Below are positions 11,940-22,657 of a DNA stretch of 64,000 bases, piece after piece. The notes beneath the pieces were generated by a model. It was not told the origin of the DNA, ran no database searches, and saw only the letters and a list, made by a program, of their open reading frames with translations. The DNA is from Amorphophallus konjac. Its lineage: Eukaryota; Streptophyta; Magnoliopsida; Alismatales; Araceae. The stretch spans positions 267,970,698 through 268,034,697 of the forward strand of contig CM040128.1 in the NCBI GenBank assembly GCA_022559845.1. The letters are read 5' to 3'. A program made the position numbers and the translations under genes. Position 1 is the stretch's first letter; every line of letters begins with the position of its first letter.

Positions 11940-12400
11940 ATCTAACGGTCTATCGTCCGGCCGTTATTTCCCTCCGACGCGCCAACCTTAGGCTGTCGCA
12001 TTTTCCTGTGGGTTTAATTCCCCGATCATGTTCTGTGAAGATTAACGGTCTACGGGCTGACCGTCGTTTCTTGTAACGCGCGAATCTTGAGCTGTTATAC
12101 TCTCATCCACTCAGTCCTTTCTCTTCTAGGCTAAGCACTTCCAGACGGCCCTGGTTATGACCGTTGCTTCACTATGACGCGTCTCCCTCAGGCCGTCGCA
12201 TTTTCTGCTAGTTGTCCTGCAACCATCGTTCTGCCATGATCAACGGTCTAGTCTTTGGCCGTTATTTGTCTTTGACGCACCTGCCGCTGCCGTTGTTTCT
12301 CCTGAAGCCCTACTACCAAGATGGGCTCCTGTTATGATTAACGGCCTTTCACCGGCGCGTTGTTTGATTAAGACGGTCAGAGCCTAGACCGTTACTTTCT
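11940..12400. repeat. 22-nt palindromic module array between the two antisense genes
   Basis: Paired modules occur at 11944-11965/11976-11997 (10-nt spacer) and 12044-12065/12075-12096 (9-nt spacer), with further degenerate copies to about 12400. The consensus starts AACGGTCT and ends GGCCGTTA; alternate modules are the inverted form (GACGCGCC..GGCTGTC). The array fills the gap between the 5' end of the DUF7745-like gene and the 3' end of the PMD gene. Confidence 0.8.
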
Positions 12401-12796
12401 CTGCTGCTGATTTCAGGCTATTCCTTCTGCCCTTGCCTAGACCTGGCGGTCTCTCGCATTGTACACCTCATTCTCTCTGAATTTTCACACACATACATTC
12501 CTGCAAATAACTCATGCACACATTCCTGCCTATGTCTCATTCATCCATTCATTCATTTCATCCGTCCCTGCACAATCAAGCACACATCCATTCATTCACT
12601 AAACAAACAGAAAACCCAAAAAAGATCTCATTCTATTTTTCATAAAGTTCTATACAAAAGATAAGAAAAAACATAAAAAATACATCATTCGGTCGGCTTA
12701 TCCGCCGGACCGCCCTCATCCCCTCCATCCTCGGGTCTCCTCGCGGGTGGCGGCGCTATCGAAGCACTCTCCTCCTACTGTCCCCGCTCCGCCCTC

Positions 12797-15700
12797 TCAT
12801 TCCTCCGTTGGCCGGAGGAGCTGACAAGAAAATTCCCTACCGAGTCGCTCGGGGCAGCACTCCTCCGTGCCCCACTCTGAGAAGACACTCCGCTCCAGTC
12901 CCCGGCCCATCATCCAGACCGTCCGCTCCAGCGTCCACAGCTCGATCTTCAGCGTGAAGATCTGACGCCGCGTCTCCCATGCCTCGGTCCGGTAGCGATC
13001 CAGGTCCGCCGTCCCGATACGGAGCTGCTCCACCTCAGCTTGAGCCCGAGCTAACTCCGTCCGTAGTCGCTCACCCTCTGCCTCATCCAAGTATCGCGGG
13101 GTCTCCGCTCTCAGTCGAGCCATCTCTGCCCGTACAAGCTCTGTCTCCGCTCGGGCTCGATCAGTCTCAGCCCGGCTTTTTTCTGCCTCTATCCTCGCCT
13201 GCCTGGCCTCGGCCACCGCTGCTGCTAGCTCTGTCGCCTGTAGATTGCATTTCATATAGTTAATCATAAGGCATTTTTTAGGCGAGATCATAAACATGAG
13301 CACTTTTTAGCATCATACCCGCTCCGCGAGGGTGGCCTCCGCCTCCTCGGCCCGGGCAACCGCCCGAGCGAAATCAGCCTCCTGCTCAGCCCTGCCTCCC
13401 GTAGGCTGTGAGGAAGACAATGGGGCATCCGGTCCGGCTCGTTGGGCTCTCTCGGCCCGCTGCATTTAGAAGACAAGGTTAGGAACCATGGTTAATCAGC
13501 ATAAGCATCATAAGCATAATCATAAGCATTTTTAAGTCTAGGTTTTGTAGTCTCACCAGGAGCTCTAGAGCGGTCCGGTACCCGTCCCGCTGCTGGATGG
13601 TGGAGTGGAGTAATCCCTCCAGCTCAGCGATTCGTCCCTTAGGGTCTAGCTGCATTTAGAAAGCATGTGAGTCAGTACATCCATCACATTGCATGTTTGC
13701 ATATAGAAAGAGTTTTTTTAGAATTGCATACCGGTCGTCGGGTACCTCGGTACACCCGGTCGCCGTAGAGGCGAGCAAAGGCCTTCAGATATGCCTCGTC
13801 TCTCTTGTCTCGCTCCTTCACCGCTCGGTCCCGCCTATTCCAGTCGTGGATGTACTTCACCTTCCGGGCGCACCAATCCACATTGCCGCTGATGCCCCTT
13901 GCCGACTTGCCGGGGTGGTCATCGTTGTGGCGTGGAAAGGTCACCTCGGGCTGATGTAGTCCCCGGGTCCGCAGGATCAGCCTGTAGTGCAGAGGCTCGA
14001 TGATATGGATGCAGTGCAGCCATATGTCTCGTCCCCGGTACGACAAGGCCGCCTCTACCCACGGCTGTTCCGTATAAACCTCGCCGCGGTATGGGGTCCA
14101 TCTCACCTGAGAGCATTTAGTCCATTCATCAGCATTAGCATATAGAAGCATTAAAAGCATGAGCATTTAAGAAGCATTTAGAAGCATTTAAAACATATAG
14201 GAATCATTTTTGAGTTCTGGACTCACCGACGTATGCGGGAAGGAGTCTAGGTCATCCTGGATCGTCCGGGTCAGTCTGATGATCGACCCTGTGTCCCTCG
14301 CCACCGACCATCGCCTCGCGATCGGTATGCGGCCGAGATGGAGTAGTGCACCTCTCCCGATGCCCGGGAGATACATGTAGCTCCAGATCTGCATTTAGAA
14401 ATCAAGTCAGTCGCATGGCATAAATCACAGCATAATCATAATCATATAGAAAGCATTTAAATTGCATTTACCTATAAGAAAGGCAAGAAGCCGCCTAGCA
14501 TCGTCTGCCGGTCCGTGGTGCTGAGGGACTCGAACAAGAATGCGAGCACTGCCGCTCCCCAGGCGTATTTCCTGACTCTGCCCAAATCCTCTATCATCGG
14601 CAACAGTCTGCAGTTGATGACATTTGCCCGAGTCGCGAAGAGTAGCTTCCTGAATAACAACATCAGGAAGCGTCTGAGCACTCTATCTCCCTCTGGTCCT
14701 GCCTCTACCGCCACGCGAGGGCGCACCTGGTCTATCACTCTGCCCAGATGCTCCTCAGGTACCTCCCCCACGGTGATCGCCGTTCCTCTCAGTCCCAAGC
14801 TCTCCTGCAGCACTGATCTCGAAAGCTGAGAGGAGGACTGTCCAGGCCTGATCAAATCTAATCCGAGCAGCTGTTGTGCCATCTCCCGGTAGTCGCCGTA
14901 AGTCCACCCTGTCACTGCGGCTCCGTGGACTCTCAATCCGGTAATCCTCGCTATATCTTCCAGCGTGGGGATCATGTGGCCCCACGGGAAGATGAAAGCT
15001 CTACTGATCGGGTCCCATCTCTCGTGCAAAGCGTACAGTAGCGGCGTGTCCATCCGGATCACCTCGATGCTGAGCAGCTCGGCGAATCCCATGCCGGCTA
15101 ATCTCTCCTTCTGGTAGTCGGGCAATGCTTGGTACACTGCCCGGATCTGTAGCCAGGAGATCCGCGATCGTCTCTTCCCCTGCATTGCATATTAGATCAT
15201 TAATTAGTCCAATTTACATTATATAATCATTGCATAAGCATTCATAATTGAAAACAAAACAAAAATTTTGAAAACTAAAAACCCTAAAAAATAGCTTAAG
15301 TCCCTGGCATGAGTGACGGCCCTGGGATGGGGCGTCACTTGCTTGTGACGGCCTCGTCATGATGCGTCAGACAAGTGACGGTCGCTGGCAAGACCGTCAC
15401 ATTGACTGCGTTTGGGAAATTTTTCCCTTGCATCCCCGTGGTCTCCCACTATGGCCAAATGGCCTACAATTGCTCTTAGGGGGTTCGTAGACCCATTTCT
15501 ACCCCTATTTCCCACATGCATTCATAAATAAAACACAAAGAAATCAAAATTTTGGAGTTAGGGCAAAGGGGGCCTACCTCACGGTCCATGCCTCTCCTCC
15601 TCTTCTTCTTTGGTTCTTTGGGCTCCTCTGCACCCAATGAGGCTTCTCCTTGATCCTCCACAGCCGTGGGGACTTCTTCTTCTTCTATTGGGCTTCTCCT

Positions 15701-15829
15701 CGTCGGTTGTTCCTCTTCCATCGGCGGGATCGCTTCCCGTTCGAGCCGGCGGTGGAACCGCCGTATGGCCATCTTCTTCCCTCTCCCCCTCTTCTGTGGT
15801 GGCGGCTGGGGTGCCTCGTCGCCGGCCAT
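12797..15829 (-). pseudogene. Antisense seven-exon plant mobile domain (PMD) gene with coiled coil; one stop at an exon end
   Basis: Proposed exons: 15829-15578, 15179-14472, 14388-14227, 14106-13732, 13649-13557, 13459-13319 and 13237-12797 (252, 708, 162, 375, 93, 141, 441 bp). Every intron is GT..AG and phase 0, and the sum is 724 codons including the terminal TGA. Exon 1 is basic/acidic (PKKKRRRG, a likely nuclear signal). Exon 2 is a typical PMD: LHERWDPISRAFIFPWGHM, PTLEDIARITGLRVHGAAVTG, then DLGRVRKYAWGAAVLAFLFE, continuing into exon 3 with IWSYMYLPGIGR. Exon 7 is a long coiled coil (RAETDRARAETELVRAEM). The last codon of exon 2 is TAG (14474-14472) where PMD proteins usually have Gln before IW, a single C-to-T change that would disable this copy. 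PMD proteins (MAIN/MAIL1 type) act in the nucleus in silencing; the role of a transposon-borne copy is unknown. Exon edges are my inference from splice signals and frame. Confidence 0.8.
15315..15398. repeat. Three 22-nt palindromes inside intron 1 of the antisense PMD gene
   Basis: Modules at 15315-15336, 15347-15368 and 15377-15398 each start GACGG and end CGTC; spacers are 10 and 8 nt. The third is nearly perfect (GACGGTC..GACCGTC). They lie within the 398-bp first intron (15577-15180). Confidence 0.9.
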
Positions 15830-15947
15830 GGCGGTGGTGGGGGCTGGAATCGCCGGAGCTCTCTCATTTTTGGTTTTTTGGGGCGTTGGGTTTGGAATGA
15901 ATGGGCCGTGACCGTTCGGTTGTTTTTTTTGAAAACTCAGGAAATGC

Positions 15948-16105
15948 GACGGTCTATCGACAGACCGTTACATCCTTCTGACGCGCCTTGAGGTGACCGT
16001 TACATGTGTTGGACTGTTTTATTGAAGAATGTGAACCGCCTGACTTATGACGGACCAGGGGTGATCCGTTGCTTGGTGTGACGCCCTTTTCATGAGACCG
16101 TTATA
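15948..16105. repeat. 22-nt palindromic modules upstream of the antisense PMD gene
   Basis: Modules at 15948-15969 and 15980-16001 are 10 nt apart, with a second pair near 16049-16104. They sit about 120-275 bp upstream of the PMD start codon (15829, minus strand), so they fall in its likely promoter. From 16110 to 17078 I see only AT-rich sequence with no supported gene. Confidence 0.8.
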
Positions 16106-17078
16106 TGCTTGCAAATTTCTTGATGAACTAAAAAGTCTAATTGATGTTAAAACGGTGCCATGTTCTGCATTAATGTTCCTTATTGATGTCCCTTGCACGT
16201 ACAATGGTTATGACTTGATTTCCTTGTCATATTTATTGTTGGCTAATCTATCTTTCATGAAGGAATTATAAGTGAAGTCATGCGTTGCCGATCATCAGGC
16301 AGGTAAGTCAGGTATTGTATCTCGTTCCCTCACTCCCTTAATGCATTACTATATGTTACTTATGATATATTATCTCGAGAACCGGCTGGTCATTCATGTG
16401 TCCTGGGATCTGATGTTCCCCTAAAACAAAAATGATGATGATCTAAGTTCACATGTTTAATCGTTGGATAGGCCGTTAGATTGGAAAATTTGGGGACGAT
16501 GGTTCTATCTTGCACGCCGTGGTTGCAGATGGTGTCCTGACTCTGATTTCTCCGATCTAGCAATATTATTCTAGAGTATCTTGATATTTTATCTTTCTTC
16601 GCATTTGTTTTGAAGATTTTGTTTTCCTTTAGCCCAGCATGCATCATACACATCTTTTGAGCATTCATGAAGCTTCATTTGTTCAAGGTCTCGATGATGG
16701 TGAACAGCTGTGTTCTTGATTCCGGATGAGGAGAATCATTCCACTCTGAATTAGAAGGTTTCCTTCGATCTGCTCGCTTGATCTGGTTCGTTGAAGATTC
16801 CTGTCTGGAGTTTAGTCTCTTTTCCTTTCCGTTGCCTCCGGCGGCTAGCCGTGTTTCCTTTCCTTAGTCAAATAGTTCCTCCAGACTTGCGTACTTTGGT
16901 TGGCTATTCCCTTGTGATCAGTTTGAAGTTTTCCAGAAAATTCCTATCGCTTGTTGGTAAAGAACGGGTGTCGTTTACCTTAACGCCCTCTTTTGATCCA
17001 CTCCGCTTCATTTCTGCTTCATCTTCATGTTCCATTTCACTTTCGCTTCACCTCCGCTCGCTCCCCTGCATAGAGGAC

Positions 17079-17094
17079 GTTAAGGAGGGGCATC
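17079..17094 (+). promoter_or_regulatory. Polypurine tract of Tat element
   Basis: GTTAAGGAGGGGCATC directly precedes the LTR start TGTTGACACCCG. AGGAGGGGCA before TGTTGACAC is the usual plus-strand priming site and LTR junction in Tat-group elements. Confidence 0.8.
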
Positions 17095-18777
17095 TGTTGA
17101 CACCCGTTTTATACCCATTAAGTCGGGTCATCTCCTTATTTCATTCTATATGATGCTCCGAGTTGTTCATTCTTCATTGAGTCTCTTGATCAGTTGAGGC
17201 CTGTTTCTTGGGTCTTAATTCCTGGATTAAAGATTGGCTCCTGGTGGCGTTTCGTTGGCAACAGCTTAGCAACCCTTCATTGCTATCCTTAAAACTCAAT
17301 GGTAATAACGGTCCGAACCAGGCGCGTTGTTTCATTATAACGCATGGGGCCTGGACCGTTACTCTTTGAAGAGTCCTAAGGCTTAAGGCCTCGTTTTCAG
17401 TGCTTATCCTTTGGCTTACACGTTGGTAATAACGGTCTGTCGTGCAGCCGTTGTTTCATTCTGACGCCCTATGCCTTGGCCGTTGCTTCCTTAAAGAGTC
17501 CAACTTGTTGGGTCTTCTTCCCGTTGATCTTATCTTTTAGGGATAAGGTTGAGAGTAACGGATGTTCCTTGGAGCATTATTTCCAAGTGGCGGTCTGTCG
17601 TGCAGCCGTTACTTCCTTCAGAGAGTCCTAGCAGTTCAGGCCTTTTCTCTGCTACTCCGTGGCCAAAGATAAGGGTTTGGATTGACGATATCTCTTTCAA
17701 ATCTGATCCTCAGGACCTTCCGTTCGATTCTATGGACTCTTGGTGATATTATCTTCGAGGATTTGCTAAGAGTTATCTCTTTATCTTGCTTGATTATCCT
17801 CTGCTCGACCTGAGAGTTTGAGGGTCTATAAATAGAACCCTCGACTTCATGGCCCGAGAGGAGGAAGATTTGAATTCACGACGAAGTGCTGCCGAACTCA
17901 GGAGTCATCTTCATCCAGGAGGAACTGCTTCCCACGTCCATCCATCTCATAATCAAGGGAGTACTTTGGTTTTGGTCTTTCAAGTTCATCATTGCATGCT
18001 TGAGTTCTTCCCTGATTTTTCCTCAATCAAAGCATTGCCCCTCCTCTTTCTCCACGTTTTTCACTGTCCTCTAAGCATATAAACATCTTCCCAAGCTTTT
18101 AAAACACCCAGAGGGGTTAAAAAACCAAAAACTCCCCGGTAATCCACTCTCCTTTTGATGATGTTAAGTCCTTTGAGAATTGATGCTATGCTTGTGAAAA
18201 GGACTAATTGAGGTTATTGTGTTTGGTCTTTCTACATCTTTGGCAGGTTTACAGGTTCATTAACACGGGGCCCAGGTCTTCTAGCCGGCTGGAAGAGTTG
18301 GAGTTAAAAGAATTCAAGCTTTGTTACTGCAGGTTATCTGACGGCCTTGTGCAGGCGCTTCACTCTCTTCCGGCGGTCTATCACGGGGCCGTCACTTCCA
18401 AGTAACGCACAGGGTCTGGCCGTTACTTATAAGTTGATCTGCAGGCTTTCTCTGGCTTTCTCTCCCGTGGGCGGGTGTTTCATCCACCTATTTCCAAGGT
18501 ATAATCAGGTCTTTGACTTGTTTTTACTTTGGTGGCGATCACATCTTTCCTTGGTATTGGGCATTAGCTGTCTTCTTCATTATATCTTTCTATTTTCCTT
18601 GCTAGTTCCACCTTTACGGCGTGTTTTTGTTTACTCCTTGCTCCACGCCCCGGCGTGTGTTTTCCTTTTCCTTAGCATAGTTTGATTGAGATAGCATGTC
18701 CATGCTAGAGCTAGCTATGATTGCCTAGGTTCATGATCACATGTTCATAGGTTTGAGTAGATCTTTGATTGCTTGTT
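17095..18777 (+). repeat. 3' LTR of Tat element (right end not resolved)
   Basis: The LTR starts TGTTGACACCCG. A TATA box (TATAAATAG, near 17827) is followed about 20-30 bp on by the likely transcription start. Palindromic modules occur at 17307-17360, 17431-17484 and 17589-17610 (U3) and again around 18341-18430. I could not find a convincing ..CA terminus before the reversed Tekay-like LTR begins near 18778, so the LTR may be truncated there. Confidence 0.7.
17307..17610. repeat. Inverted pairs of 22-nt modules in Tat LTR U3
   Basis: 17307-17328 and 17339-17360 are 22-nt modules separated by GTTTCATTAT; the second is roughly the reverse complement of the first (AACGGTCC..CGCGTT against AACGC..GGACCGTT). 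A second pair at 17431-17452 and 17463-17484 is separated by GTTTCATTCT. A single copy lies at 17589-17610. The pattern continues in the leader at 18341-18430. Confidence 0.9.
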
Positions 18778-21700
18778 TGTCATCTTACCATATCACTTTT
18801 CAACCTCAAAAGAAAGATAGAAGATAGACAAATAAATATCAACAGCAGGTACCGCTGGCAGCTACAGACACACCACACCAGGCATCGCGGAAGCAGAACG
18901 ACGTCACCCACCTGAAAAGCAGGGGTGACCCTCGTGTCACTGGCCCAGTAGGGGTTACGCGGATCCCCACTGACAAACAACGTAGTAACACGGAACAACA
19001 GCTAAAACAGCAGTAGTAGTAAAGCAGGAAAACTACCACTAGAAAGCTGTAAAAGAAAATCGGAACGGAAGGAGTAGAAACAGCTCAAAGAAAAGGGAAA
19101 AGCCGTACCGAACAAGCGCGGCTGCCGGACTAACCTCGACTCCCCAAACTACTCCAGGCAGCAACAGGAAGGCGAACTCTGATCTGACAAGGTCAGGAGT
19201 TACCGATCTGTCGGGCCTACTAAGACGGGCAAAAAGCCTAGGAAGAACCTAGACAGACACCGACGCTCTAAAGCATACATGACTCGATTGCCATGCACAC
19301 TCTTTTAGACACGACCACACACACACGACTAGAACGTCGTGCACACGACACAACACTGACCTCGGGCAAGACCACGAGAGGGCTAACCCGGAAAGGTCAC
19401 GACGTACGAGAAACATGAGAGTCACGTGTCACGTGACGGAAGCACCTCCTCACTAGAAGAACAGCCAGCTGCGTCCACTGACGTCTTATGCTGCGCCTAC
19501 AAGTGTCTCGTCTGCGCTGTCGCCCGAAACATGACAGAGACTAAGACACGCTCAGAACTAGAACAGGAACTATAGTAGCGAGTGACTAGACATGGTAACG
19601 CCCGTCGGCGTCAGTCCAACGCCCCTGACCACGTGTGCACACACTGACTCTTGCTGGAGAGTCAGGCCTCTAGCTAGTTTTCCTCACACAGCAGGACACC
19701 ACTGTACAGCGGGGGCCCACGGAAACTAGCTTACAAACCGTATATCGGGAACTGCCTTCGCCACCAACTCCCAGGTGGGTCGACACGTCGTAACGTGTCG
19801 TAAGGCTACGACTAGTGGAGGCTCACTAGACACAGAGACTCTGAAACAAGAGTGCTGTAGTACAGACATGCAAGGAAGCACTGTCGCACGTACTACGAAG
19901 CACCAAGGAAGCAAGACAACTGCCAACAGACTCAGGACAAGGTGACTAGACCTACTAACACAACGATCCTTGAGTCTCACAACTCGGAGTCAAGATCGTT
20001 GTACAACGGTAGAGACACGCCGCCAATCGGTCTAATCCTAAGCCAGAGGAAACAACCGTAGAAAATGACACACGGAGACCTGAGGGATCAACGAGACCCT
20101 CAGTACATCTGTACACGCAAACCGAGGTAAGATGATACCTCGAGGCAGCCAGAACCATGTCTCGAACTAGACAGAACCGCCGAGACACACAAGGTCACCT
20201 GTCAACCACTGAGTCACCCAGGGTTGACCGGAGCCGGACAATGATGATTCAACAGTAGGAAAGAGAATCCTACTCCAAGCAAGAAAACTCCTGGCTACCT
20301 CATAACGTAGTCTTAGCCCTCATAGGACGTCAGGAGACATCCACAGGATAACAGGCAGACCACAAGGTCAAGCCAAGACATACGAAAATCGAAACGACGA
20401 AGAACAACCCTCTGGGCATAAACGACTCCTTATCCAGCCGCCAGGCGAACCAAGTAGCCAAGGAAGTAGCCGCAACGCACACAGAGACAAGGATACTGGC
20501 AGTCGTGGGTAGGGCCACGAGACGACTGTAGCGATCAAGGATATGACCACTAGGATCAGTCAACTCTAGCTGACCTGCCCGACAAACCACCCAGCGGTCT
20601 ATAGAAGACATGCGACACGGACTAGCTAACCGTCCTATGACACACACACAGACAGACGGACACAGATCAGGCCATCACGGCCAGAAGATACAACCACAGA
20701 CTCAACTCACTGGGCGGTCACAAAGGGGCCGCTCAATGAGCTGAACGGTCCGGACAGGGCCGCTCAATCGAACAGAACGGTTTAAACGGAACCGCTCAAC
20801 GGGACAGACCTCAAGGTACTAAAAGACAAGACGGTTAGGGCTGGACCGCCCCAAGGCATAGAGCGGTTAAGGGAAAGCCGCTCAAGCCAAGCGACCTACT
20901 ATAGTACTCGATCAGACGACGGTCAGAACGGTCTAGGGACGGACCGCTCAACGCACAGGACGGCTAAGAGAGAACCGCCCCATGAACCGCATTAAAATGT
21001 TGACCCAAGGTCAACCGTACTAAGCGGTCTAGACCTGGCCACTCAACACCACGAGGAAAATAGAATGGCTGGGAACCAGCTGCTCAAGTGGACTGGACGG
21101 CTCACACCTGGCAGTGCCATCCACTGGGCGATCTGTCGCGCGACCGCGCAGACGCCCACCGACTCACTCTAAACGGTCCAAAACCAGCCGCCCTAAGCCC
21201 AACGCGGTTAATTGTTAAACCGCGTAGGCGTCACGGCGAGCAAACCACAGGATCGGCTCGATCGTGGCCTTTCCACGCCCCGTTCGTTCCGAAACGAAGG
21301 GGATACATCCATAACGACGATATACAACACTTAGACTCCAACGGGAGTCGAATCAACCAAGAAACAGCAAGAAACGTGTGATTTCTTCAAATCGACCCAA
21401 ATGGAATCACCGGACTTCCCGGGCTCCTAACGGTCCCGAATGACCGCCAATCGACACGAAATCAGTGACTATAGAACGCGGACGTTCCAGGGAGTCCATT
21501 GACACTAACTGATCTAAAAACCGTCGCCGTTTTCCAGCGAACCCTGCGAACTCCCAAAACCACAAGTTTACCTAAACGAGCCCAAACTCGCCCGTTCTAA
21601 CACCGAACAACGTGAAACTATAGGGAAAACGTGCAGGAGAAGTAGGTGATCCGTCTCCCTACCTCCACCGAAGAAACCGTGCGCCGAAGCGACTAATCCG

Positions 21701-21950
21701 TGCCGAAAACGCCAAAACACGAACCGCGCCGATCTCGGAATCCACCGAGGGATCGCGCCACGCCACGCTCAAACCGTCGCTCCATCCCGCGTCCCGATCA
21801 CTCCATCGCGTCCCCGCCTCGGCCAACTCTCCATGATCGCGTGCCCCGGGTCGAATGGTCCTAAGACGAGAGAGAACGAGAGAGAGAAAGAGATGAGAGA
21901 AAAGATTTAATTGACCCAAAAATGGACTAATAAAAATCCAGGACATTACA
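18778..21950 (-). repeat. Truncated Tekay-like LTR, reverse orientation
   Basis: On the minus strand it begins TGTAATGTCCTGG at 21950, a start close to the LTR at 3328, and shares several blocks with it, including GTGCACACGTGGTC and ACGGGCGT. The 3' end that should finish GTCGTTACA is absent: homology fades near 18780, roughly 300 bp short, and part of U3 also seems deleted. No polypurine tract or primer site adjoins either side and the flanking five bases do not match, so it looks like an eroded solo or fragmentary LTR rather than a complete element. Confidence 0.7.
20690..21215. repeat. Array of GCGGTT..AACCGC-type palindromic modules
   Basis: Roughly ten modules with arms like AACGGTCC/GGGCCGCTC or AGCGGTT/AGCCGCTC follow one another every 30-35 bp, for example near 20738, 20770, 20830, 20862 and 20937. 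The array occupies roughly the same place in this LTR as the TCGCGCTA array does in the related LTR at 3328-5742, yet the arm sequences are different. Confidence 0.8.
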
Positions 21951-22657
21951 CTCATCCTATCCACCCATCTCATGTTCATGCTCCTTCTACATCTGTTCCT
22001 TCAGCTACTTCCTCTCCCACTCATCCTTTCATCCCAATGTCAATTTCAATTTTTTCTCCTTCTCAGTCTATGCACATTCCTATTTCTGTTCCTTCTTCAT
22101 CTTCAACACCAATGCCATTTCTTGCACCACCTACTTCCACACCTGGTGAAGATGAAATTATATCAACTTCTATTCCTTCATCTCAAGCTACGGGTACAGA
22201 CTCTAGAATCTGAAAGGGCATTCTAGTGAGTTGTTACCGTGCAAAAAACAATTGGAAAATTAAGTTTGGTCTGTACATCTTTTAGCATCATTTCTAGTCT
22301 ATTGATATTCTAAGTCGGGCTGCAATAGCAACTCTATTGCCAACATATCATATGGTATTTCCCAATCTACATCTCCATAGCATTTGTTTAATCTGGTTTC
22401 TCAATTTTCTCTACGAACTTCTGTGATGAACGAAAAATGCAGTAAAATTAGATGTAAGACACTTACTTGCAAAGCATATGGTTGAATGGAATGGCTTCAA
22501 AAAATGCATTAAAATTAGATGCATCACAGTTATTCAATATAGAGTCTAATGGTAAATTGGGAGGTTCAAGCATCACTACGTACTGTGATTCAAGATGTAG
22601 GCTTCAGATTTCAGAGGAAGCCCCCATCAAAGTTAAGCCAAATATGTCCATTATTAG
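21951..22657. other. Unassigned remnant between two insertions
   Basis: A frame rich in Ser, Thr and Pro (about 21951-22210) and AT-rich sequence to 22657 are present. Neither matches a family I recognise. The right part is the left flank of the Tekay element at 22658 and should be contiguous with 33364 in the pre-insertion locus, so it may be the 3' flank of the hAT relic. Confidence 0.35.

Larger units (their letters stand above)
7430..18777 (+). mobile_element. Ty3/gypsy Tat-lineage retrotransposon, 5'-truncated
   Basis: The segment has a Tat-type integrase (7480-8606), an unusually long 8.5 kb stretch between pol and the 3' LTR holding antisense genes, then a purine tract and an LTR starting TGTTGACACCCG at 17095. 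A long 3' region with extra, sometimes antisense, ORFs is known for Tat-group elements (Ogre, Retand, Grande). Gag, protease, RT and the 5' LTR are missing, so the left border is approximate. The right border is set by where the reversed Tekay-like LTR begins; the exact LTR end was not found. Confidence 0.8.

Noticed and set aside
18773..21955. Target-site duplication around the reversed Tekay-like LTR
   Set aside because: Flanking five-base sequences (TTGTT and CTCAT) do not match and the left end is truncated, so an intact solo-LTR insertion cannot be claimed.
21911..22213. Ser/Thr/Pro-rich 100-residue frame
   Set aside because: No domain or splice signals were recognised; low complexity and wedged between two insertions. 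Kept only as unassigned sequence.
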